Shown here in pieces: positions 1 to 5,600 of a stretch of DNA of 6,269 bases (its first letter is position 1; each line of letters starts with the position of its first letter). The translations under genes were made by a program, and so were the position numbers. Origin of the DNA: Calidifontimicrobium sp964618555 (GTDB lineage Bacteria; Pseudomonadota; Gammaproteobacteria; Burkholderiales; Burkholderiaceae_C); NCBI GenBank assembly GCA_964618555.1, contig CAZUBF010000182.1, forward strand, positions 1 through 6,269, read 5' to 3'. The notes beneath the pieces are model-generated. The model was not told the origin of the DNA and made no database searches. It saw only the letters and a program-made list of their open reading frames with translations.

Positions 1-1
1 A

Positions 2-205
2 GGTCTCGACCCCTCAAACGGGCTCAAAACGACCCGGAAGTGTCGAACTTCGGTGACCGCGTCCATTGGCTACCGGACGCAGCGTGTGCGCGACGACGGC
101 ATCGACCTGGTCAGACTCGGGCCGAACGGGAGCATGAGCGCGTACGAAGGCCATCCGATCAATCGAAGCGACGGTTTCGTCATCGGGTTTTTCGGGACCT
201 TCTGA
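2..205 (+). CDS. Possible C-terminal end of a truncated unknown protein
   Basis: One + frame is open from the left edge to a TGA at 203-205, giving 67 residues that end in GFVIGFFGTF. There is no start codon near the edge, so if real the gene begins outside the window. Most third codon positions are G or C, as expected in this genome, although the bias is weaker than in the neighbouring genes. The product has a plausible mix of charged, glycine and beta-prone residues (for example SIGYRTQRVRDDGIDLVRLG). I do not recognise the family and see no motif. In its favour, its stop sits directly against a hairpin at 206 and it would be convergent with the asparaginase gene ending at 240, a normal arrangement for a shared bidirectional terminator. 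Against it, a 204-base open frame can arise by chance in GC-rich DNA. Confidence 0.4.
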   Translation, partial: GLDPSNGLKTTRKCRTSVTASIGYRTQRVRDDGIDLVRLGPNGSMSAYEGHPINRSDGFVIGFFGTF

Positions 206-239
206 CGCCGGGGTGCCCGGCGCAGGGTGAAGCGCCGGG
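206..239. terminator. GC hairpin(s) between convergent gene ends, likely bidirectional terminator
   Basis: Positions 216-223 (CCCGGCGC) pair perfectly with 232-239 (GCGCCGGG) around an 8-base loop. Positions 206-212 (CGCCGGG) can pair instead with 216-222 (CCCGGCG) around a 3-base GTG loop. The two stems share the middle arm, so only one can form at a time. The structure starts right after the TGA at 203-205 and ends right before the asparaginase stop codon at 240-242 (complement). No run of T follows on either strand, so it is not a textbook intrinsic terminator; position and stem strength are the evidence. Confidence 0.55.
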
Positions 240-1172
240 TCACTCGCTCCCCGCGAGCAGTTCGAGCAGCAGGTCCACGCGCATCTGCCACGGCGTGCGC
301 GGGTCCACGGCGCCGCTGGCCGCGTCGATCGCCGGGCCGAAGGCGCAGCGCGACGCGACGCGCACCGCCACGCCGGCGTCGCGCGCACGCTGCAGTGCGG
401 CGGCCAGTTCGGCGTGCACCGTGCCGCTGCCGGTGGCGGCGACGACCAGCCCGTCGACGCCCAGCGCCTGCAGCGCGTCGACGACGCGCCCCGACGCACC
501 GGCGTGGCTGGCGATCACCTCGACGCGCGGCCACTGCGCGACGTCGGGCGCGATCGCCTGCGTCCCCAGCGGTGCGACTGCCGGCATCACACGGAACGCG
601 CGCCAGCGGCCGGCTTCGATCGCACCCAGCGCCCCGGCGTCACCGCTGCCGAACGCGTCGAGCCGCCAGCCGTGCAGCTTGCGCACGTCGGCCGCGGCGT
701 GCGCGATGCCGGCCAGCACCACCGCGACACCGCCAGGGCCGTTGCGCGAGACGGTCACCGCGTCGAGCAGGTTCTGCGGCCCGTCGGCCTGCAGCGACGT
801 CGCCGGGCGCATGGCCGCCGTCAGCACCAGCGGCTTGGCCGGCGCCAGCACGCGGTGCAGGAAGTACGCGGTCTCCTCGAGCGTGTCGGTGCCGTGCGTC
901 ACGACGACGCCGGCGACGTCGTCGCGCGCCAGGTGATGCGCGCAGCGCTGCGCCAGCCGCTGCCACACCGCGTGCGTCATGTCCTTGCTGTCGACCTGCG
1001 CGACCTGCTCGCACTCCAGCGCCACCTCGGCCAGCGCCGGCACCGCGGCGACGAGCCGCTCGACGCCCAGCTGCGCCGCGGTGTAGCCGACCGCGTCGGC
1101 GGCGTTCGCCGCGGTGCCGGCGATCGTGCCGCCGGTGCCCAGGATCACGGTCTTGCCGGTGGCACTTGGCAT
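240..1172 (-). CDS. L-asparaginase (asparaginase/glutaminase family, type II-like sequence)
   Basis: This enzyme should hydrolyse L-asparagine to aspartate and ammonia. The 310-residue product shows the family motifs in order, matched here to E. coli AnsB from memory: TGGTIAG at 13-19 with the nucleophile Thr16 (AnsB Thr12), Tyr30 in GYTAAQLG (Tyr25), Ser62 in DSKDM (Ser58), HGTDT at 93-97 with Thr95 and Asp96 (Thr89/Asp90), AMRP, then ADGPQN, and Lys165 (Lys162). The full catalytic set is present, so it should be active. The closest resemblance is to type II enzymes such as AnsB, but the protein starts only a few residues before the first strand and has no signal peptide, so it is probably cytoplasmic. 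Start: ATG at 1172-1170, the only one that keeps the first motif without adding an odd N-terminus; its ribosome binding site is weak. It diverges from lexA, and a LexA box lies 12-27 bases upstream of its start codon. I give no symbol because ansA and ansB cannot be told apart safely. Confidence 0.95.
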   Translation of the reverse strand: MPSATGKTVILGTGGTIAGTAANAADAVGYTAAQLGVERLVAAVPALAEVALECEQVAQVDSKDMTHAVWQRLAQRCAHHLARDDVAGVVVTHGTDTLEETAYFLHRVLAPAKPLVLTAAMRPATSLQADGPQNLLDAVTVSRNGPGGVAVVLAGIAHAAADVRKLHGWRLDAFGSGDAGALGAIEAGRWRAFRVMPAVAPLGTQAIAPDVAQWPRVEVIASHAGASGRVVDALQALGVDGLVVAATGSGTVHAELAAALQRARDAGVAVRVASRCAFGPAIDAASGAVDPRTPWQMRVDLLLELLAGSE

Positions 1173-1194
1173 GAGCGGGCACTCTGGATAAAAA
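1166..1194 (+). promoter_or_regulatory. Sigma70-like promoter of lexA
   Basis: A -35 element TTGGCA (1166-1171, one mismatch to TTGACA) is followed after exactly 17 bases by a -10-like TAAAAA (1189-1194; TAAAAAT is a T-to-T run ending at 1195). This would start transcription near 1201, between the two LexA boxes, about 50 bases before the lexA start codon. The -10 lies inside LexA box 1, so bound repressor would block RNA polymerase. The -35 overlaps the first codons of the divergent asparaginase gene. The AT-rich core is conspicuous in this GC-rich DNA and could also provide a -10 for the opposite strand. Confidence 0.65.
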
Positions 1195-1199
1195 TACAG
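1184..1199. promoter_or_regulatory. LexA box 1 (SOS box)
   Basis: The 16-mer CTGGATAAAAATACAG matches the enterobacterial/betaproteobacterial SOS consensus CTGT-N8-ACAG, with the CTG and ACAG ends intact and three internal differences from the ideal alternating AT core. It covers the predicted -10 of lexA and lies 12-27 bases upstream of the asparaginase start codon on the other strand. The LexA encoded here has the E. coli-type recognition region, so it should bind this box. Confidence 0.87.
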
Positions 1200-1202
1200 T
1201 GA

Positions 1203-1218
1203 CTGGATGGATTCACAG
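1203..1218. promoter_or_regulatory. LexA box 2 (SOS box)
   Basis: The 16-mer CTGGATGGATTCACAG has the same CTGGAT start and ACAG end as box 1, but a less AT-rich centre. It begins 19 bases after box 1, with 3 bases between them. It should lie just downstream of the lexA transcription start. E. coli lexA also has two tandem boxes at close spacing (about 21 bases, from memory), so this is the usual autoregulatory design. Confidence 0.8.
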
Positions 1219-1249
1219 ACCTGCGTCGGCAGGCCACAGGGACACCGCG

Positions 1250-1936
1250 ATGCTCGACAGCCCCAAGCTCACCGCCCGCCAGCAGCAGATCCTCGACCTG
1301 GTGCAAAGCGCGATCGAGCGCACCGGCGCCCCGCCGACGCGCGCCGAGATCGCCACCGAGCTGGGCTTCCGATCGGCCAACGCCGCCGAGGAACACCTGC
1401 AGGCGTTGGCGCGCAAGGGGGTGATCGAACTCGTCGGTGGCACCTCGCGCGGCATCCGTTTGAAGTCTGACACATTGCGCGCACTCGCCCAGGCACGTGG
1501 CAAGCAGTTCGCCCTGCCGCTGCCGGGCGTCGCGCAACTGACGCTGCCGCTGGTCGGCCGCGTGGCCGCCGGCAGCCCGATCCTCGCCGCCGAGCACATC
1601 GACCGCACCTACGTCTTCGAAGCCGGGCTGTTCCCGCGCCGGCCCGACTACCTGCTGCGCGTGCGCGGCATGAGCATGCGCGACGCCGGCATCCTCGACG
1701 GCGACCTGCTCGCGGTGCAGAAGGCCAGCGACGCGAAGAACGGGCAGATCGTCGTCGCACGGCTCGGCGACGAGGTCACCGTCAAGCGATTCCGCCGCAC
1801 CAAGGCCGGTGTCGAGCTGATCCCGGAGAACCCCGAGTTCGAGACCATCGTCGTGCCCGCCGGCGACGGCGCCGAGCCGGCGGTGGCGATCGAGGGCATC
1901 GCCGTCGGCCTGCTGCGCAACAACATGCTCACCTGA
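1250..1936 (+). CDS. lexA: LexA repressor (SOS response regulator, self-cleaving serine protease)
   Basis: LexA represses DNA-repair genes and cleaves itself when RecA filaments form on damaged DNA. The 228-residue product has an N-terminal winged helix-turn-helix (about 1-65) with PPTRAEIATELGFRSANAAE at 28-47, almost identical to E. coli LexA. The cleavage site is VAAG at 105-108 (cut between Ala107 and Gly108). The catalytic Ser142 is in RGMSM and the Lys179 partner is in VTVKRF, so the protease is intact. It is longer than the 202 residues of E. coli LexA because the linker at about 71-100 is extended; I believe this is common in Burkholderiales. Start: the ATG at 1250 gives the canonical MLDSPKLTARQ N-terminus and has AGGGA about 8 bases upstream. 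An in-frame ATG at 1199 lies in LexA box 1 and would add 17 unrelated residues, so it is rejected. The gene is autoregulated through two boxes and is followed after 16 bases by the HhH gene. Confidence 0.98.
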   Translation: MLDSPKLTARQQQILDLVQSAIERTGAPPTRAEIATELGFRSANAAEEHLQALARKGVIELVGGTSRGIRLKSDTLRALAQARGKQFALPLPGVAQLTLPLVGRVAAGSPILAAEHIDRTYVFEAGLFPRRPDYLLRVRGMSMRDAGILDGDLLAVQKASDAKNGQIVVARLGDEVTVKRFRRTKAGVELIPENPEFETIVVPAGDGAEPAVAIEGIAVGLLRNNMLT

Positions 1937-1952
1937 TGCGGAGGGCACCGCG

Positions 1953-2252
1953 ATGACCTTCAAGCGACCGAAGGCGGCCAGCGCCGGCGAGTGCGAAATG
2001 CTCGAGCAGTTGCCCAACGTCGGCCCGCGCGTGGCCGCCGACCTGCGCCGGCTCGGCATCACGCGGCCGGCGCAACTGGCCGGTCGCGACGCGTTCGCGC
2101 TGTACCAGGCGCTCGGCCGCCTCGACGGCAAGCGACACGATCCCTGCATGCTCGACACCTTGCTCGCCGCCACCGACTTCATGCGCGGCGCCGCGCCGGC
2201 GCCGTGGTGGCGCTACACCGCCGAGCGCAAGCGCCGCTACGGCGCGCTGTAG
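1953..2252 (+). CDS. Helix-hairpin-helix protein of the Cdd1 ('pathogenicity locus') family
   Basis: The 99-residue protein has a helix-hairpin-helix segment at about 17-37 (LEQLPNVGPRVAADLRRLGI), a fold that usually binds the DNA backbone without sequence preference. This is followed by QLAGRDAFALYQAL, a conserved-looking HDPC (62-65) and a C-terminal PWWRYTAERKRR block (84-95). That order is what I recall for the Cdd1 family (Pfam Cdd1), named after a gene beside the Clostridioides difficile toxin locus; the molecular role is not established. There is no signal peptide or membrane segment, so it should be cytoplasmic. GGAGGG (1940-1945) lies 7 bases before the ATG, a strong ribosome binding site. 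Only 16 bases separate it from lexA, with no terminator seen, so it is probably co-transcribed and SOS-induced. A DNA-repair or DNA-structure role is inference from fold and context. Confidence 0.9.
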   Translation: MTFKRPKAASAGECEMLEQLPNVGPRVAADLRRLGITRPAQLAGRDAFALYQALGRLDGKRHDPCMLDTLLAATDFMRGAAPAPWWRYTAERKRRYGAL

Positions 2253-2262
2253 CCTCCGAGGT

Positions 2263-2288
2263 CGCGCCGGCAGCACCACCGCGGCGCG
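2263..2288 (+). terminator. Possible weak hairpin between the HhH and exporter genes
   Basis: CGCGCCG (2263-2269) pairs perfectly with CGGCGCG (2282-2288) around a 12-base loop, 10 bases after the HhH stop codon. No T run follows, and GC-rich DNA readily forms such stems. It may separate the lexA-HhH transcript from the exporter gene, or mean nothing. Confidence 0.25.
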
Positions 2289-2300
2289 CGGCGCGAGACA

Positions 2301-2933
2301 ATGCCGGCGATGGAATCGTCGGTGTGGTTCACGTTCTTTGCCGCGTCGTGGGCGATCAGCCTGTCGCCCGGCCCCGGCGCTGTGGCAGCGATGGGCGCCG
2401 GGCTGGCGCACGGCTTCCACCGCGGCTACTGGCTCACCGCGGGGCTGGTGCTGGGCATCGTCACGCAGCTGGCCATCGTCGCGGTCGGGCTGGGCGCGCT
2501 GATGGCCGCGTCGGGGGTCGCGTTCACGGTGCTGAAGTGGCTCGGCGTCGCCTATCTGGTGTGGCTGGGCGTGCAGCAGTGGCGCAGCGTCGCGGCGCCG
2601 GTGCGCGGCGACCACGCACCGGCGGCGGCGACGCGCCGCGCGCTGGTGCTGCGCGGCTGGGCGATCAATGCCGTCAACCCGAAGGGCACGGTGTTCATGC
2701 TCGCGGTGGTGCCGCAGTTCATCGACCCGCAAGCGCCGCTGGCGCTGCAGTACGCGGCGATCGGCGCGACGCTGGTGTTCACCGACCTGGTGGTGATGGC
2801 CGGCTACACCGCGCTGGCGGCGCGCGTGCTCGCGGCGCTGCGCTCGCCGCGCCACCTGCGCTGGATGAACCGCGGCTTCGGCGCGCTGTTCGTCGTCGCC
2901 GGCGCGCTGCTGGCCACGTTCAAGCGCGCCTGA
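2301..2933 (+). CDS. RhtB/LysE-family amino-acid efflux transporter
   Basis: This is an inner-membrane exporter of the RhtB branch of the LysE superfamily, whose members export homoserine, homoserine lactone, threonine, lysine or similar compounds. The 210-residue length is close to E. coli RhtB (206). The hydrophobic segments are arranged as expected for about six membrane helices. The signature SPGPGA lies at 22-27 in the first helix, LKWLGVAYLVWLGVQQWR at 78-95 ends the N-terminal half, NAVNPKG at 123-129 begins the second half, and the C-terminus MNRGFGALFVVAGALLATFKRA resembles RhtB as I remember it. The substrate cannot be read from sequence, so no symbol is given. Start: ATG at 2301, but ATG at 2310 would also give a normal N-terminus; neither has a clear ribosome binding site. 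It follows the HhH gene after 48 bases on the same strand and could be read from the lexA transcript, but a small hairpin lies between them. Confidence 0.93.
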   Translation: MPAMESSVWFTFFAASWAISLSPGPGAVAAMGAGLAHGFHRGYWLTAGLVLGIVTQLAIVAVGLGALMAASGVAFTVLKWLGVAYLVWLGVQQWRSVAAPVRGDHAPAAATRRALVLRGWAINAVNPKGTVFMLAVVPQFIDPQAPLALQYAAIGATLVFTDLVVMAGYTALAARVLAALRSPRHLRWMNRGFGALFVVAGALLATFKRA

Positions 2934-2934
2934 C

Positions 2935-2949
2935 CGCCGCGGCACGGCG
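2935..2949. terminator. Small hairpin in the convergent gap
   Basis: CGCCG (2935-2939) pairs with CGGCG (2945-2949) around a 5-base loop. It fills the 27-base gap between the exporter stop (2931-2933) and the acylase stop (2961-2963, complement). There is no T run. Its position suggests a shared terminator, but the stem is short. Confidence 0.3.
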
Positions 2950-2960
2950 TCGGGCCAACG

Positions 2961-5405
2961 TCAGCGCGTCGGCTGCAGCACCAGCGTGCGGCGCGCCGGC
3001 GCGTCGGCCCACAGCGGCACGTAGCGTCCCTGCACCCATTGCGCGACCAGGTCGCGGTAGTGCGCCGACCACGGCAGCCCCGACTGCCCGCTCGAGTGCA
3101 CGAAGCGCGACTGCGCCGGATCGCCCAGGTCGTACAGCGCGCGCATCGACGGCCCGTGTTCGTTGAGGAACACCTCGCCGGTGGTGGCGTCGGGGCGCAG
3201 GTTCACGCGCGACGCGTTGACGGTGTAGGTGTCGCCGCCGATGCCGGCGCGCAGCTCGAACAGCGGCGCCAGCGCCTTCACGCGGCTGAACGGCCGGTGC
3301 TCGGCGCGGTAGGTCAGCGCTTCGCCCCAGCGCCACGCGGCGACGTCGTCGCCGTGGCGCGCGCGCAGTTCGTCGAGCGCACGCGCGAACGCCGCGTCGA
3401 CCTGCATCGCGCAGGTCTCGGGCGCCGGCGTCGTCGTGTCGTCGCACCATCGGGGGTCGTCGCGCGCCAGCACGCCCTCGAGCGCGTCGCGGTACGGCCG
3501 CATGCCCAGGGTGCGTTCGTACAGCGGCCCGAGTTCGTCGGCGAACACGCCGGCGGTGAGCTGGCGCACCCAGGCCCAGAAGATCAGCGGCGCGGCGGCA
3601 TCGGCGCGCATCGTGCCGTCGAAGCCGGCCAGCGCGCGCTGCGCCGCGCCGGCCAGCGGGTGATCGGCGTTGGCCGCCATCAGGTGCGGCAGCAGCGGTG
3701 CGGCGGCGAGCGACTTCACGTCGGCCTGCAGCGCCGCCAAGTCGTCGATCGAGTGCTTCGGCTTCGCGCCCAGCACCTGCTCGATGCGCTGCTGCCGCCA
3801 CGGCAGCGTCCACTCGCTGGTCAGGAAATGGGGATAGTCGGCCGGCACGATGCGTTGGTTCGCGGTGGCGATCCAGCCGCGCGGCGGGTCGAACTCGCGC
3901 GGCGTTTCGTCGGCCGGCACCCAGCCGACCCAGTCGTAGCGCGCGTCCCAGCCCGGCGCCGGCACCATGCCGTGCAGGTCGTTGTCGGACGAGCGCAGCG
4001 GCACGCGCCCCGGGGCGACCATGCCGATGCGACCGTCGCGGTCGGCCACGACCATGCTCTGCATCGGCGCGACCCAGCCGCGCGAAGCGGCGACGAACTC
4101 GGCCACCGAACGCGCGCGGTTGAAGGCCAGCCCCACGCCGACCGCGTCGGCGTCGGTGTCCAGCGCCGTCCAGCGCATGGCGATGCCGTAGGCCGGGCGC
4201 TCGCGGCCGACGACGTCGTCGGCCGCGCCGGCGTCCGAGATCAGCGGGCCGTGGCGAGAGACGCGCACGGTCTGCACCACGTCGGTCGCGCCCTTGACCT
4301 TGATCACCTCCTGCCGCGTCTCGAAGGCCGCCCAGCCGTCGGGCGTGCGGTAGCGCGTCGGGTCGGCGGGGTCGATCTGCTCGAGGTACAGGTCCTGCAC
4401 GTCGGGGTTGGTGTTCGTGAAGCCCCAGGCGACCTGCTCGTTCTGCCCGAGCACGACGATCGGCAGCCCCGGCATCGTCGCGCCGGCCACCTTGAAGCCC
4501 GGCGCCTCGAGTCGAGCGAAGTACCACAGCGCCGGCGCGCTGAGCTTGAGGTGCGGGTCGTTGGCCAGCAGCGGGCGACCGGTGGTGGTGTGGCTGCCGG
4601 CGAGCACCCAGTTGTTCGAGCCGATGCCGTCGAGTCCGGACGGCGGCGCGGCGGCCAGCCAGCGCTCGGCGTCGACGCCGGCGAGCCGGCCGTCCAGCCG
4701 CAGTGCACGCAGCCGCGCGGCGTAGTCGGCCGTCACCCGCGGCGCTTCGCCGGGGTAAGGCGGCAACAGTTCGCCGATGCGCGCCACCGCGTCGTCGCCG
4801 CCCAGGTGCAGCGCCAGCCGAAGACGCAGCATCTCCGCGTTCCAGTTGGCGCCCAGGTCCCAGGCCATCATGATCGCCCAGGCCAGGCTGTCGACCGGGG
4901 TCCAGTCCTCAGGGCGCAGCCCCAGGATCAGCATCTCGGGCGGGCGCGCGGCGAGCGTGCGCACCACCGCGTTGACGCCGCGCGCGTAGGCCTCGAGCAG
5001 CGCCGGCGCCTCGGCGCCGGGCTGCCGGCGCAGCCAGTCCCACTGCGCGGCGGCGGCGCGGCGCACGCCGAGCACGCGCAGGAAGCGGTCGTTGTCGACC
5101 GCCCCGGGGCCGAAGGCCTCGGCCAGCCGGCCGGCGCCGATGCGGCGGTGCGTCTCGAGCTGCCACAGGCGGTCCTGCGCGTGGGCGACGCCCAGGCCGA
5201 ACATCAGGTCCTCGACGTTCGCCGCGCGGATCGTCGGCACGCCGTGCGCGTCGCGTTCGATGCGCACCGACTCGCGCAGCCCCGGCAGCGTCAGTTCGCC
5301 CTCGGTGCGCGGCGACGCGCGTTGCAGGTAGGCGCCGACCACCAGCACGGCCAGCAGCAGCAGGCCGAGCAGCGCCCAAAGGCCGCGCCGGATCCACCTC
5401 GTCAT
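2961..5405 (-). CDS. Penicillin acylase family Ntn-hydrolase, exported precursor
   Basis: This is an 814-residue precursor of an N-terminal nucleophile amidohydrolase that should self-cleave into alpha and beta chains and hydrolyse an amide bond, as in penicillin G acylase, cephalosporin acylases and acyl-homoserine-lactone acylases. Residues 8-26 are a hydrophobic stretch after a basic start: an uncleaved anchor or signal peptide, placing the enzyme in the periplasm. The alpha part carries GLGVAHAQDRLWQLE (70-84). The autocleavage site is Gly262/Ser263 in IGSNNWV, making Ser263 the beta-chain nucleophile. ANDPHL puts His285 at beta position 23, as in PvdQ and GL-7-ACA acylase. Asn516 in TANQR is the probable oxyanion-hole Asn. 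The beta chain would be 552 residues. The only two cysteines, Cys654 and Cys665, could form a disulfide. Start: ATG at 5405-5403, with GGGAGG 7 bases upstream; the frame stays open to 5579, but those added residues would hide the signal. The substrate is unknown. It converges on the exporter gene and diverges from the gene at 5601. Confidence 0.95.
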   Translation of the reverse strand: MTRWIRRGLWALLGLLLLAVLVVGAYLQRASPRTEGELTLPGLRESVRIERDAHGVPTIRAANVEDLMFGLGVAHAQDRLWQLETHRRIGAGRLAEAFGPGAVDNDRFLRVLGVRRAAAAQWDWLRRQPGAEAPALLEAYARGVNAVVRTLAARPPEMLILGLRPEDWTPVDSLAWAIMMAWDLGANWNAEMLRLRLALHLGGDDAVARIGELLPPYPGEAPRVTADYAARLRALRLDGRLAGVDAERWLAAAPPSGLDGIGSNNWVLAGSHTTTGRPLLANDPHLKLSAPALWYFARLEAPGFKVAGATMPGLPIVVLGQNEQVAWGFTNTNPDVQDLYLEQIDPADPTRYRTPDGWAAFETRQEVIKVKGATDVVQTVRVSRHGPLISDAGAADDVVGRERPAYGIAMRWTALDTDADAVGVGLAFNRARSVAEFVAASRGWVAPMQSMVVADRDGRIGMVAPGRVPLRSSDNDLHGMVPAPGWDARYDWVGWVPADETPREFDPPRGWIATANQRIVPADYPHFLTSEWTLPWRQQRIEQVLGAKPKHSIDDLAALQADVKSLAAAPLLPHLMAANADHPLAGAAQRALAGFDGTMRADAAAPLIFWAWVRQLTAGVFADELGPLYERTLGMRPYRDALEGVLARDDPRWCDDTTTPAPETCAMQVDAAFARALDELRARHGDDVAAWRWGEALTYRAEHRPFSRVKALAPLFELRAGIGGDTYTVNASRVNLRPDATTGEVFLNEHGPSMRALYDLGDPAQSRFVHSSGQSGLPWSAHYRDLVAQWVQGRYVPLWADAPARRTLVLQPTR

Positions 5406-5412
5406 CTCCGTT

Positions 5413-5418
5413 CCTCCC
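5413..5418 (-). promoter_or_regulatory. Ribosome binding site deciding the acylase start
   Basis: On the - strand GGGAGG lies 7 bases before the ATG at 5405-5403. It matches the anti-Shine-Dalgarno sequence well and supports this start over any upstream in-frame codon. Confidence 0.75.
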
Positions 5419-5505
5419 GTTGGCGCCGCGAGGTTAACCGGCCGGCGCGCGCGAAGCCAGCGAGGCGGGTGCGATGGCCGCAGCGCGATCGCCGCGTGAT
5501 GAATT

Positions 5506-5543
5506 GCCGCGCAGGCGCGGCGCTGTTCGTGCGATCCGCACGA
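5506..5543. promoter_or_regulatory. Two adjacent dyads in the divergent intergenic region
   Basis: The region between the two divergent start codons (5406-5600, 195 bases) should hold promoters for both genes; I could not assign convincing -35/-10 pairs. It does hold two perfect dyads: GCCGCG (5506-5511) with CGCGGC (5516-5521) around a 4-base loop, and TCGTGCG (5527-5533) with CGCACGA (5537-5543) around ATC. The second, with its mixed sequence and 3-base centre, looks like a regulator's operator. Further toward the acylase gene, GGTTAACC (5432-5439) is a lone AT-containing palindrome. If the downstream gene in fact starts at 5499, the dyads would be inside it. Confidence 0.35.
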
Positions 5544-5600
5544 CCGGCCAACGACGAAGATCGGCTTCAGCCCGGCCAAGCGGGCGCCGACATCGCCACC

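Noticed and set aside
14..534. Two - strand open frames covering the asparaginase 3' end and the left-edge region.
   Set aside because: They overlap the asparaginase gene in other frames, have Arg/Ala-rich low-complexity products, and show no ribosome binding site or motif.
1199..1249. An upstream in-frame ATG that would lengthen LexA by 17 residues.
   Set aside because: It overlaps LexA box 1 and lies at or before the predicted start of transcription. The ATG at 1250 gives the canonical LexA N-terminus and has a ribosome binding site.
1145..2182. A long - strand open frame across lexA and the HhH gene.
   Set aside because: It is antisense to two well-recognised genes, and its product shows only compositional bias.
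2253..2300. A separate promoter for the exporter gene.
   Set aside because: The 48-base gap is almost entirely G and C, and I found no -35/-10 pair; a promoter inside the upstream gene cannot be excluded.
5432..5445. Overlapping palindromes GGTTAACC and CCGGCCGG.
   Set aside because: They are short enough to occur by chance in GC-rich DNA and are not placed as a clear promoter element; noted only in the intergenic description.
5406..5579. Extension of the acylase gene to an upstream ATG at 5579.
   Set aside because: The extra 58 residues would bury the signal or anchor segment, and the GGGAGG ribosome binding site points to the ATG at 5405.
3039..5600. A very long + strand open frame (over 850 codons) antisense to the acylase gene, running in frame into the gene at 5601.
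   Set aside because: The product is Arg/Gly/Val/Ala/His-rich with no domain, while the opposite strand encodes a complete acylase with all motifs. It is a by-product of strong GC bias. Only the part from about 5601 is kept; a gene caller could wrongly fuse the two.
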